Virus record (IMG/VR): IMGVR_UViG_3300045976_000031 | Coordinates: 1 to 64,000 of that record | Reading direction: 5' to 3' (one strand) | Length of the DNA: 64,000 bases | Source: a virus | In this document: positions 22,254-31,477 of the stretch, one piece after another | How the letters are laid out: every line of letters starts with the position of its first letter | How positions within the stretch are numbered: position 1 is the stretch's first letter | Program-made: the position numbers and the translations under genes | The notes under the pieces: model-generated | Databases searched by the model: none | What the model was told of the DNA's origin: nothing | What the model saw: the letters and a program-made list of their open reading frames with translations, nothing else

Positions 22254-24395
22254 TCACGAGGTAACGCGCATGCCGAACTTCGCAGCGGCGGCTTCAGCAG
22301 GCGTCCACGCGGCCCCGGTATCCGGGTTCGTAGTGGCGACGTTGTATGCAGGGACATAACCGGCCAGTGGTGTGAGCGGCGTGTCGATCAGCGCGGTCGT
22401 GTAGGCCATCATCATGCCGTTTTGTCCGACGATGAACCAATCGCCATTCGGCAGTGCGCACGCAGCATACGGATTTCCGGGCAACAGAGGTTGCCGACGC
22501 CAGTTAGCGCCGCCATCCTGGGTCGTGACGGTCGTGTTCATACCAGAAGCGTTCAGGATGACACCGCTGACCGGATCGCCGAACGAGAAGTTGATGACGA
22601 ACTGCGGCGAGCCGTTGGTGTTGTAAGTCGGAGATGCCCACGACACGCCATCCTGCGAGCGCTTGATGTAGTTCGCGGACGCGGTGTTCTGGCTCATGAT
22701 GGTGAACCAGGTGCCGTCGAACCCAAGCTGGTTCGCACCAAGACCTTCGCTCATCGAGGTCGCGATGCCGGTGGGTCGCGCCGTCCAGGTCAGCCCCTTG
22801 TCGTCGCTCGTGAAGACCGATGTGGCGGCGACAGCGGCAACCACGCGCCCAAGTCCAGGGTGATACAGCAGCGCGCCGACTGCGGCAGTGCTCGGAACGA
22901 GAAGCGTCCAACTTGCGGGAAGGGCCGGGTCTTTGTCGCCAGCGCAGCGCCACACGCGCCCGCCGTTCGCGCCAACGAGAATCGTGTTGTCCGGCAGGAC
23001 GAGCGTGCAGTTCGGCGCGTATCCGCTAATGGCGCTGATAGCGATGGCTGCACCAGGCGTATCGCTGCCTGGCGGGATGATCTGAACCTTGTAGTCGTTC
23101 CGCACGATGATGCCGGTGCCGTCAGAACGGAAGCACACCAATCCCCAATTGTTCGCGTTACCTTCGTCGGAGATCAGCGTCCACTGCGTATTCGCGTCAG
23201 CGGCGGGACCGCTCGCAGTGAGGGACGGGCCGATGCCTGCTGCGAACACCTTGCCGTCCGTGGGGCGACGATTCACCGAATACGTGTGCTTCCCATTCGG
23301 CAGGCTCGCGAGCGTTACGAGTGTGCGCGGCTTCGGGTCTTCCTTCTCGACGCCACCTGGTGACACGACCAGCGCGCGCAGCGTATGAGGATTCGATTCG
23401 AGGTTCGACGCCAGCACCTTCGTCACGACGGCGTGCACCAGCTTGCCGCTACTGGTGGACGTGTCTTTGTCGGTCGAGTAGATGTCCTGGTCGCCAGCAT
23501 TCGACGATTGCAGCGTCCAGGTCGGCGCGTCAACCAAGTCTTGCCCTGCCACCGCAGCGTTGCTCGGCGCGTCGACCGGACGAACGAAGTCCACGTCCAC
23601 GTCGTTGTTCGCGCGGACGCCGGAAATGCGGGTCGTCGGGCCGAGACGTACGTTCGGAGCCTGCGAATCTTCGACCAGGTTGTACCAGTTCGAGATCGCC
23701 CAGCGACCGGCCGCGCCCTGCATGAACGTCGCCGGTGCGGTCACGTTATTCTGAATCAGGGTAAAGCCGATGGCATCGGTCGGCGGCGATACGACGTTTT
23801 GCAGGACAAGCACGTCGTCGACCCACACCTTCACGTCGGCGTCGGACACGCGGTACTCAATGAACGCCAGGCGGCCGGGCACAAGAGTCTTCGTGCTTTG
23901 ACGGACACCGTTGTAGTTCGAGATCGCCAAGTCGCTGCTAATCGCGAAAAGGCAGTTCGCGACACCGGGCACGAAAGACTGATCGGTCGCCAGGGTGCCA
24001 ATGCAGTACAGCACGCCGACGGTGCTGACGCCGTATGTGTTCGGCACGTACTCGGGCGGAACGTACAGGCTGAAGCCGCCGATCACCACGTCACCCTGCG
24101 ACGCGAGCGGTTTCTTGATGCCGGCCTGCGTCGTGTAGGCTGAACCCTTCGACGCGTTGTTCGTGTTCCCCGACGAGAAGACGAGCGCCTGGCGATCCGG
24201 GTAGACGGGATCGGGGCGCACGATGAATGCGCCGCTGGTCTGAGCGTCGGTGTTGTCGCCGATGAGAGATTGGTAGCCGGCGCGCTTGAACGCGGCCTGG
24301 AACGCCTTGCGCATTGCCGTGTTCGCGGTGTTGTAGGCGTCGTCGCCGGTCCACTGCGAGAACGCCATGAACGATTCGGTGGAAAGAAGAGACAT
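22254..24395 (-). CDS. Tail fibre/receptor protein with LamG-like core and beta-propeller
   Basis: 713 aa. Residues 1-230 look like a concanavalin/LamG-like jelly roll (GGFSLYVPPEYVPN, then IEYRVSDADVKVWVDD). Residues about 235-350 carry a block shared with the two downstream-encoded fibre proteins (TRISGV..NNDVDVDF). Residues about 360-680 form repeated SDDKGLTWTARP and QDGGANWRRQP motifs of BNR/HCF136-type propellers. Good AAGGGGGA site. Likely receptor-binding. Confidence 0.75.
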   Translation of the reverse strand: MSLLSTESFMAFSQWTGDDAYNTANTAMRKAFQAAFKRAGYQSLIGDNTDAQTSGAFIVRPDPVYPDRQALVFSSGNTNNASKGSAYTTQAGIKKPLASQGDVVIGGFSLYVPPEYVPNTYGVSTVGVLYCIGTLATDQSFVPGVANCLFAISSDLAISNYNGVRQSTKTLVPGRLAFIEYRVSDADVKVWVDDVLVLQNVVSPPTDAIGFTLIQNNVTAPATFMQGAAGRWAISNWYNLVEDSQAPNVRLGPTTRISGVRANNDVDVDFVRPVDAPSNAAVAGQDLVDAPTWTLQSSNAGDQDIYSTDKDTSTSSGKLVHAVVTKVLASNLESNPHTLRALVVSPGGVEKEDPKPRTLVTLASLPNGKHTYSVNRRPTDGKVFAAGIGPSLTASGPAADANTQWTLISDEGNANNWGLVCFRSDGTGIIVRNDYKVQIIPPGSDTPGAAIAISAISGYAPNCTLVLPDNTILVGANGGRVWRCAGDKDPALPASWTLLVPSTAAVGALLYHPGLGRVVAAVAATSVFTSDDKGLTWTARPTGIATSMSEGLGANQLGFDGTWFTIMSQNTASANYIKRSQDGVSWASPTYNTNGSPQFVINFSFGDPVSGVILNASGMNTTVTTQDGGANWRRQPLLPGNPYAACALPNGDWFIVGQNGMMMAYTTALIDTPLTPLAGYVPAYNVATTNPDTGAAWTPAEAAAAKFGMRVTS

Positions 24396-24404
24396 GCTTC
24401 CCCC

Positions 24405-25415
24405 TTATCGCGCAATGATGCCGAAGGACGACGACTCGACCAGGTTGCGGGTCCACGGCGTGCCGCCCGGTGCCTGCTCGTAGATCACCTGCTTGTAGCC
24501 GAAGTTCGTGTCGAGCGGCACCTGCGTTTCAACGTCGCCGCCGGCCGTGCCGAGGGTCATGCCCAGCTTGCGATCATCCAGGTCGCCCTTGCGCGCGTAC
24601 GACACGAGCGCCACGGCGAAGACGGTGTTCGCGTTCGGCAGCACCACGTTCGAGGTGAACTTGTCGGTCTTGCCGTCGACGTTGGCTTGCAGGTACGGCG
24701 CGTTTGCCTTTGCCGGCGCAAGCTGCGCGAGGATCGAGTAGTGCGTGCCGGTCGAGCCTACCGGCGTCCACTGCGTCGTCACGTCGGCGGTCGGTGCGCG
24801 CGAGATGATCTGGATCGGCGACAGGCGGGCGTTGTTCTGACCACCGCTGTTATCCAGGATATACAGGTCGTCGATGTCGATGGTGCCGGCGACGGTGGAC
24901 GACGACGACAAGCCCCAGGTGATCGTGTACACGGTGCCCACGCCGCCAGGCAGCGGGACCGACAGTTGCAGCGTGTCGTTCGCGTAGACGTTGACCACGC
25001 TGTTCGTCTTGTCGATCTCGATCTCGATGTACCAGTAGGCGTTCAGGATAATCACGTCCTGGCCCAGCGTGGACCCGACCTTCATCTTGCCGGTCGTGGT
25101 GTCCCAATCGAGGTCGATCACGCCAGCGATACGCGCGAAGCGCAGGCGCGATGTCACACCCTTGAACGAGAAGCCGAAGACGACTTTCGTGGCGGCCGAG
25201 GTCACGCTGCGCGAGAACGACGGTGGCGTAGAAGCGCCGGCCTGGATGCTCATGCGCAGGCCGAACGATCCGCTGTCCTGGCCGTCGACGATGTTGAACG
25301 TCGCATTGGTCGCATTGTTCACGGTGTAGCCGGCAGATTGCAGGTATGCGGTCAGGTCGGCGGCCAGGGCCGACTTGTCGGCGTAGTGGTCAAAGCCATC
25401 GGTGAAGAGAAGCAT
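24405..25415 (-). CDS. Tail fibre module of the DGFD family, no propeller
   Basis: 336 aa. Starts MLLFTDGFDHYADKSALAAD, the N-terminal signature shared with the neighbouring larger protein. A jelly-roll region (about 70-190, with IEIEIDKTNSVVNVYANDTL) and the common C-terminal block (APTADVTTQW, then KGDLDDRKLGMTLG) follow. Simplest version of a paralogue family of fibre or receptor subunits. Confidence 0.75.
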   Translation of the reverse strand: MLLFTDGFDHYADKSALAADLTAYLQSAGYTVNNATNATFNIVDGQDSGSFGLRMSIQAGASTPPSFSRSVTSAATKVVFGFSFKGVTSRLRFARIAGVIDLDWDTTTGKMKVGSTLGQDVIILNAYWYIEIEIDKTNSVVNVYANDTLQLSVPLPGGVGTVYTITWGLSSSSTVAGTIDIDDLYILDNSGGQNNARLSPIQIISRAPTADVTTQWTPVGSTGTHYSILAQLAPAKANAPYLQANVDGKTDKFTSNVVLPNANTVFAVALVSYARKGDLDDRKLGMTLGTAGGDVETQVPLDTNFGYKQVIYEQAPGGTPWTRNLVESSSFGIIAR

Positions 25416-25427
25416 GAGGGTTTCCTT

Positions 25428-27314
25428 TTATGGGCGAACGGCGATGCCGAACGGAGTGTTGACAACCGAGTCTGCGGTCCAGGCTTGATCGCCAGGCGCT
25501 TTCTCGAAGACTGCGAAACTATATTCCATCGTGGTCGAGAGGGTCGTGTCGATCACCTCTTTCTGGTTGCCAGGTGCACCCACCACGAGGCCAAGCTGGC
25601 GCGCGTCCAGGTCCGACTTCTGCGCGAGCGCGATCACGCCCACGGCCAGGATTGGCGCGGCTGCGGTGCCAGCGCCGGCCGGCAGCGGCGAGTTCGACGA
25701 GTAGAGGTCCTGCTGGCCCGAGACGGCGGAACGCACGTAACTCGCGCTTGACGGAGGCAGCAGGCCCACCAGCGACCAGTGCGGCGCGTCGACCGATCCC
25801 GTCCAGTTCACGTCAACGTCGGCGGTCGGCATGCGCACCGGGATCGTGATCGGCTTCAGGCGGTTCGTCAGCGTCGCGCCGCCCGTCACATCGCTATCCA
25901 GGATGTACAGGTCATCGACGCGGCCGACTGCACCGTTCTCCGCTTCCCACGACATCACGTAATCGGTCATGTTCGCGGCGGCGGCCGGCAGCGCGACGGA
26001 CAGGTCGGCCGTGTCGTTGACGAACAGGGACAGCGTGTTCGCCTGCTTGTCGATCACGATCTCGTAGTAGTACCAGGTGTTGCGGATCGGGACGCTCGCG
26101 CCGCGCGTGCCGAGAATTTCAATGCCGGCCGGCCAGTCCATGTCGAACAGGTCTTTGATGCTGAAGATTCGGCCGCGCGCGGTAGCCATGTGCGCGAAGC
26201 CGATGACCACGCGGCTCTGCGTCGACGAGAACGTGCGCGACACGATGGTCGGCGGTGCCAGGGACACGTAGATCGTGGCGACGCTCGTGGTGCTGCCGCC
26301 GTTGCGCGCGCCCACCAGGACCCAGCCGACTTGCGTGCCGGTCGAGCGGTTCACCGCATACAGCGGAATGCTGCCGCCGACGCCAGTGAAGGCCGGCTTT
26401 GTCCAGGTCGTCGTGTCGTCCGAGATGTACAGGCGCGCGCCGTCGCCGACAACGACCCAGCGACCGTCTGCGACAGCGACGCCGTAGAACTGGCCGTAGG
26501 TGTTCAGCGCATCCGCAGCGGTGGCCCAGGTGACGCCGTGGTCGACCGAGCGACGCAGGTTGCCGCTGTCGATGGCGATCAGCGTGCCGTTGAACGCGGC
26601 GATGCCGTTCACGTTGCCGTTCGAGCCGAACGCGCGCGTCGTGAAATTGTCGCCGGTCGTCGACGTGAGAATCTGACCACCGAGGCCGCCGACGATCCAG
26701 GTGGTCCCGTCGTAGACCACGCTGCGGTTGCCGCGCGCACCCGGATTCTCCGTGACGCTGGACCAGCTTGCGCCGTCGTCATCCGACACGAACACGCAGC
26801 CGGCGTTGCCGAGCGTGCCGACAGCGAGCCAGCGCGCGTTGCCGAATGCGACGGCCGACAGGTTCGCGGCACCGTTCGGAGCGCTGCGCACCGACCACGC
26901 CTGGCCGTCCGTCGAGCGGAGAATCGTGCCGCCGTCGCCGACCGCGATCCAGGTGCCGGCGTTGCATTCGATGTCCTTCATGTTGGCGTTCACGCCGAGG
27001 ACCAGCGGCGACCACTGGATGCCGTCAGTCGTCGTCGCGGCCAGGCCGCCGTCGCCCACCGCAACGTACCGGCCTTGCGTGTTCGAGGCCACGCCGTGCA
27101 GATCGCCCTTGATGGTGTTCGTGCGGCTCGACCAGGATGAACCAGCAGCGCCGGCCGCGACCTGAAGTTCGAGCGCGTACGCCCCGTTCTTCCGGCCGGC
27201 CGCCATGCCGAGGCCCGACGTTACGGCGTAGCCGGCCGCCGTCAGCGACGACAGCAGCGTTTGCCCTGACTGGCCCTGGTACTGGTCAAAGCCGTCGATG
27301 TGTTTGAGTCCCAT
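25428..27314 (-). CDS. Tail fibre module of the DGFD family with inserted propeller
   Basis: 628 aa. MGLKHIDGFDQY start and C-terminal MPTADVDVNW ... DLDARQLGLVVG block match the 336-aa neighbour. About residues 58-350 are inserted: repeats with VAVGDGG, STDGQAWS, SDDGASW, SVDHGVTW and SDDTTTW, a BNR beta-propeller. The jelly roll resumes after it (YYYEIVIDKQANTLSLFVND). Clear domain-insertion relative to its paralogues; likely changes receptor specificity. Confidence 0.8.
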   Translation of the reverse strand: MGLKHIDGFDQYQGQSGQTLLSSLTAAGYAVTSGLGMAAGRKNGAYALELQVAAGAAGSSWSSRTNTIKGDLHGVASNTQGRYVAVGDGGLAATTTDGIQWSPLVLGVNANMKDIECNAGTWIAVGDGGTILRSTDGQAWSVRSAPNGAANLSAVAFGNARWLAVGTLGNAGCVFVSDDDGASWSSVTENPGARGNRSVVYDGTTWIVGGLGGQILTSTTGDNFTTRAFGSNGNVNGIAAFNGTLIAIDSGNLRRSVDHGVTWATAADALNTYGQFYGVAVADGRWVVVGDGARLYISDDTTTWTKPAFTGVGGSIPLYAVNRSTGTQVGWVLVGARNGGSTTSVATIYVSLAPPTIVSRTFSSTQSRVVIGFAHMATARGRIFSIKDLFDMDWPAGIEILGTRGASVPIRNTWYYYEIVIDKQANTLSLFVNDTADLSVALPAAAANMTDYVMSWEAENGAVGRVDDLYILDSDVTGGATLTNRLKPITIPVRMPTADVDVNWTGSVDAPHWSLVGLLPPSSASYVRSAVSGQQDLYSSNSPLPAGAGTAAAPILAVGVIALAQKSDLDARQLGLVVGAPGNQKEVIDTTLSTTMEYSFAVFEKAPGDQAWTADSVVNTPFGIAVRP

Positions 27315-27323
27315 GTTTTCCCC

Positions 27324-28289
27324 TTATGGTGCGGTGACGTTGAATCCGAATTCGGATGTCGTGATTTTAGCTGGCGTGTCAGTCGGGACCGCCTCGAAGC
27401 AAACGTACTGCGTCTTCCAATCCGCGTCGACGGTGCGCGCGGCCGACCGATCATCCGCGTCGCCGCCGATGAAGACGCCCAGCTTCGCGTTCAGGTTCGG
27501 CGACTTGCGCGCCAGGACAACGACGCCGGTTGCGACCACGGCGTTCTCGCTGGCGAGCGGCTGAATCGACTTGAAGCGGTCCTCACTGCCGATGTTCGCC
27601 GACGCGACATAGTGGTCGAGCGGCTGCGGCGGATGGATCGAGAGGGTCTGCGCGTGCGAGCTATTCGTGTCGGTGTTGAACCATTCGACGTGCGCATCGC
27701 TAGTCGGGAACCTGGTCGTCACCGAGATCGGGCCGAGCCGCGTGTCGTCGCGCATGTACCAGTCGTCGTAAGTCTTCGCGGCGGTGTCGCTCGGGACCGG
27801 CGTGACGCCCGGCCGGTAGCTGACCGGATCAACCCATCCCAGGCCGACCTCGACTTCCTGCGCCGTGAACGCGTCGACGGCGAACTGCATTTCCTGTCGG
27901 CCGTTGATGTGGACCGTCACCTGGCCCGCGCGCGTCAGCGACATCTCGAAGTAGTACCAGCGATTCTTCGTCGGCAGCGCGCCGCCCATCTGGTCGTTCA
28001 CCATCGGCATGCCGTTGTCGGGATTCATCCACAGCACGAGCGTCGACGCCCCGATCTTCAGGCGCGCCACGGAACCGCGATCAGAGAATTGATGCGCGAA
28101 GCCGGTGCTGAAGTTTGCGGTCGTCCAGGGCACCTTCCGCGACAGCATTCCGTTCTGCGTCGAGATGCCGTTCGAGAAGCGCCCGGCCACCAGGGCAATC
28201 GAGCCGGTCGTGATGTAGTCTGCGCGGGCCAGCGCGGAAGCCGGCGATTGCTCGCCAGCGAATTCCTCGAACCCGGTAATGTGGATCAT
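27324..28289 (-). CDS. Tail fibre module of the DGFD-related family
   Basis: 321 aa starting at 28289 behind GGAG (longer upstream frame lies inside the previous gene). Starts MIHITGFEEF, a divergent version of the DGFD start. The jelly roll contains RWYYFEMSLTRAGQVTVHIN and the C-terminal block FPTSDAHVEW ... LNAKLGVFIG. No propeller. Overlaps the previous stop by ATGA. Confidence 0.75.
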   Translation of the reverse strand: MIHITGFEEFAGEQSPASALARADYITTGSIALVAGRFSNGISTQNGMLSRKVPWTTANFSTGFAHQFSDRGSVARLKIGASTLVLWMNPDNGMPMVNDQMGGALPTKNRWYYFEMSLTRAGQVTVHINGRQEMQFAVDAFTAQEVEVGLGWVDPVSYRPGVTPVPSDTAAKTYDDWYMRDDTRLGPISVTTRFPTSDAHVEWFNTDTNSSHAQTLSIHPPQPLDHYVASANIGSEDRFKSIQPLASENAVVATGVVVLARKSPNLNAKLGVFIGGDADDRSAARTVDADWKTQYVCFEAVPTDTPAKITTSEFGFNVTAP

Positions 28290-29023
28290 GTGGTAGCTCC
28301 GTTTCGGTTGAGTAGCATGCGGATCGTCGCGGCGTAATTCTCGAAGCCGGCAGGCGGATTGTCGGGCACGCGGATCGCGAACAAATCGCCGGCAGCATAC
28401 ACGACGTTCTGCGTCACATCGACCGTGCCCTTCACGTTCGACGGCGTGAACGTAATGCGGCCGACGATGCTGTCGTTGCGGTAAATCTCGAAGCGCACCA
28501 GGCCGATAGGCGGGACCACCGCGCGCGCCGTCGACTCGGGTGCGCCGGCCGGCAGCGTCATCGCCTCGGGCACGGCCAGCAGCGCCAGGTATTCCTCGGG
28601 TTCCGGCTCGAACGACACCGACACTGCCACGTCGTAGCGCGAGCCGAGCGGCACCGGCTCCGCACCGCTGTTCTGGTCTTCGCCGATCCACTCTTCGCCG
28701 TTAAACCAAATCCAGCCTTCCGGGTTCTTCAGGCGCGCGCGCACGCCTTCGGTCGGCTCCGCGAAAATCCAGCCGGTCGGCGACAGCACGGCCAGGTCGC
28801 CGTCGTGCGTGGCCCAATCGCCGAACGCACCATCCGCGACGATGTACATGTCGCCCACGGTCAGGCCGGTCTGCGGCGGCGCGCCTTCGCTCATGGAGAT
28901 GATGACCGGGTTCAGCAGCATGTCGATCTTGACGAAGTTCGCCGACACCGGATCGCCCCACCAGTCCTCGCCGCGCAGCCAGCCGTACGAGAGTTTCAGT
29001 CGCGATGATTCTTTCCTTGGCAT
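28286..29023 (-). CDS. DUF2793-type tail protein
   Basis: 245 aa started at 29023 (AGGGGA upstream). Residues about 50-110 (PPQTGLTVGDMYIVADGAFG, DLAVLSPTGWIF, WIWFNGEEW) match the DUF2793 pattern of phage tail and baseplate-associated proteins. The second half is a beta-rich domain of unknown role. Located between the tail-tip proteins and fibres, consistent with an adaptor. Confidence 0.75.
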   Translation of the reverse strand: MPRKESSRLKLSYGWLRGEDWWGDPVSANFVKIDMLLNPVIISMSEGAPPQTGLTVGDMYIVADGAFGDWATHDGDLAVLSPTGWIFAEPTEGVRARLKNPEGWIWFNGEEWIGEDQNSGAEPVPLGSRYDVAVSVSFEPEPEEYLALLAVPEAMTLPAGAPESTARAVVPPIGLVRFEIYRNDSIVGRITFTPSNVKGTVDVTQNVVYAAGDLFAIRVPDNPPAGFENYAATIRMLLNRNGATT

Positions 29024-29024
29024 T

Positions 29025-31475
29025 TCAATTCCCCTGGTTGTCTTTGTTGTAGGCGTCCCAATGACGATCCCAATTCGTATCCCAATGTCCGGCCAGTTGC
29101 GGGTTCGGGTCTTCCGGGTCCGGTTCCGGCTGCGGGTCGACCGGCGTGGGCCAGTCAGGCGGCAGATCGGGCGGTGGCGGTGGACCGCTGCCATCGTCGC
29201 CACCTCCGTCGTCGCCTGGAAGCTGCGGATCGCCGCCGCCAGTATTATCGCCGCCGCCCCCGCCTGGCGGTGGTGGATTGGATGGCGGTTGCGTGGTGCC
29301 ATTGCCGCCGCCCGTATTCGGCGGAAGCTGGCCGCCGCCTGGTGTTTGACCGACCGGGCAGGAATACGACGGCAGCAGCAGCGGGATCACGTAGCCCTGC
29401 CACGACGTGAGATCGTTGCGAATGGTTTCCAGGTACAGGCCGACCGTGACGCGGCCACACGCGTTCAGCAGCGAGCCGGCGCGGTAGCCATCCGACGATG
29501 CCATCGCCGCCGTGTAGTCGTAGCTGGTGCCTTCCACGATGTCGTTGCGGATCGTCGCCACGTAGGACTTCTTCGCGATGCTGTCGTACAGCGTCAGCTT
29601 GATCGAGAGGCGGTACTTCTGGCCGTCCTCTGGCACGCGATTCGGCGCATGGTGATCGACGGCCTGCGCGCCCTGCGTGTCGCGGTTGCGGTGGTTCCAG
29701 GTGATGTGCGCGGTGACGCCGGCCGCCATCTGCGCGCCCATGTACCACGGCTTGCCGTTCACCAGCACCTCACCTGGCGGGTAAGGCCGGGCCACGCGCT
29801 GCGCGGTATCCAGGCGGTCGGTCGGCACCAGCTTCAGGTCGACAGGCGGGCCGTACACGCCCGGCACCATCTTCACCTGCATCGCCGCGCCCAGCACGCG
29901 GTTCGCCGCCATCGTCAGCGGATAGTCGGTCGGATCATTGCCGGCCGCCGCCTCGAAGAACCACACCCGCGCGCCGGCCGCGTGCTTCGTCGGCACGGTG
30001 TCGAACACGCCGCGCGCGATGGTGAACGTGTCGGCGGTGCGGCTTTCGATGCGCACCATCTCCGCGTCGACGAGCGCCACCTGGCCCGGCTGCACGTTGT
30101 CCAGGGCCACGCCGTCGTAGAAGGACGATCCGCCGATGGTGATGGTCGTGTCCAGGTAGTCGACGGTCGCGGCCAGGGTGATCCAGGGCGTGAACGCCGG
30201 GTCGACCTTGCGCTGGTATTCCAGCACCTCGCCGGTCCCGGCCGGGAAGTCGTAGCGGGTCCAGATCGAATGCGTGTCGGTGAGGCGGTCGCTCGGCCGC
30301 GCCACGACCGTGACCAGCTTCGTCGCGCTCGACGACTCGCCGCGTCGCTTCAGCAGCGCATACGGTGCCTCGAACAGATTGCGGTTCAGCGAAGCCGGCA
30401 GGCTGGTCTTCTGGCCGGCGCTCTCGTGCAGGTTCGCCACGTACATCGCATTGGACGCCGGGATCGCGTTGTAGGCGTCGTCGAGCGGCTGTGCGACCAC
30501 CTGCGCCGCCTGCGCGCCATAAACGCCGCTGGCGGGCGGATACGGGCCTCCGGTGTGCTCGATGTCGTCGACCTGGCCCACGATCTGCGCGGCCTGGCCG
30601 ACCTTGATGAAAATGCCCTGCGTGTTCACGCTGAACGGGATCGTGTAGCCCTGCCACGAGTCGAAGCCGTCGCGCGTCGAGTAGATCGTCATCAGGCCGT
30701 CTTCGACCGTGCCCTTTTCCAGCGCCACCGGAATCTGAAGGTCCGACATGGCCTGGCCCCAGGTGTACGTCCACGACGGCGGAACCAGGTTGCCGTACAT
30801 GTCGCGCGGATCGGCCATGATGCCGACTTCGGTGCGCATCAACACGCCGTTCTTGTTGAAGATGCGGACGGTGTACGTCGTGCCAGGCTCGGGTCCGACG
30901 CTCGGGTCATCGTGGTCGAGAAGCTGGTCGGCCTGGATGATGCGGTCGCGGTGGTTCCAGGTCAGCGGCAGCAGCGGATCGTCGGCGGTCATGGTGTGCG
31001 GCACCCACCAGCGATCCCCGCGCACGCGCAGCGCGCCAGGCGGATACGGGCGGAACTGCCGCCAGTTGTACGTCACGGCGTCGACCTCGGACGCGGCCAG
31101 TGGCAGCTTGCCGCCGCCGATGGTGAACGGCGCGTACTTCACGGATGTCGTCTCGCCGGCACTGTGCTCGGCCAGGTCGCCGCCGATGCCCTGGATCGGG
31201 TTCAGGAACCAGATCAGCGTCTCCTTCGCGTGGCGCGCCGGCACCGTGTCCGCGCAGCCGCGTTTCACCGCGATCTGGCCCGGCGCGATGGCCGTCACCT
31301 GCATGAACTCGTCGTCGCACAGCGCCGGCATGCCGACCTTCAGCGAGTCGATGCGCGGGAAGTTCGCGCGGCCTAGTTTGATGGTGCGGTCCAGGTAATC
31401 AATCGGCTCGGCCAATTCGGACAGCGGCGCGAACTGCGCGCTGCGGCCATCTGCTTTGTAGTCTTCGTTTGCCAT
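29025..31475 (-). CDS. Tail-tip associated protein, paralogue 1, with Pro/Gly-rich tail
   Basis: 816 aa started at 31475. Two copies of KRGCADTVPARHA/ARGVFDTVPTKHA-type units with WFLN/WFFE, FRPYPPG-type blocks and a W-HRDR/W-NHRNR motif match the adjacent 607-aa protein, marking a tandem duplication. Residues about 680-790 are an extreme Gly/Pro/Asp-rich linker ending in an Asp/Trp-rich tail (HWDTNWDRHWDAYNKD). Follows the tail-tip gene; probably decorates the tip or carries fibres. Confidence 0.7.
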   Translation of the reverse strand: MANEDYKADGRSAQFAPLSELAEPIDYLDRTIKLGRANFPRIDSLKVGMPALCDDEFMQVTAIAPGQIAVKRGCADTVPARHAKETLIWFLNPIQGIGGDLAEHSAGETTSVKYAPFTIGGGKLPLAASEVDAVTYNWRQFRPYPPGALRVRGDRWWVPHTMTADDPLLPLTWNHRDRIIQADQLLDHDDPSVGPEPGTTYTVRIFNKNGVLMRTEVGIMADPRDMYGNLVPPSWTYTWGQAMSDLQIPVALEKGTVEDGLMTIYSTRDGFDSWQGYTIPFSVNTQGIFIKVGQAAQIVGQVDDIEHTGGPYPPASGVYGAQAAQVVAQPLDDAYNAIPASNAMYVANLHESAGQKTSLPASLNRNLFEAPYALLKRRGESSSATKLVTVVARPSDRLTDTHSIWTRYDFPAGTGEVLEYQRKVDPAFTPWITLAATVDYLDTTITIGGSSFYDGVALDNVQPGQVALVDAEMVRIESRTADTFTIARGVFDTVPTKHAAGARVWFFEAAAGNDPTDYPLTMAANRVLGAAMQVKMVPGVYGPPVDLKLVPTDRLDTAQRVARPYPPGEVLVNGKPWYMGAQMAAGVTAHITWNHRNRDTQGAQAVDHHAPNRVPEDGQKYRLSIKLTLYDSIAKKSYVATIRNDIVEGTSYDYTAAMASSDGYRAGSLLNACGRVTVGLYLETIRNDLTSWQGYVIPLLLPSYSCPVGQTPGGGQLPPNTGGGNGTTQPPSNPPPPGGGGGDNTGGGDPQLPGDDGGGDDGSGPPPPPDLPPDWPTPVDPQPEPDPEDPNPQLAGHWDTNWDRHWDAYNKDNQGN

Positions 31476-31477
31476 CG

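Noticed and set aside
28809-31376. 855-aa rightward open frame opposite tail proteins
   Set aside because: Antisense of two recognised tail genes; Arg/His-rich without domains.
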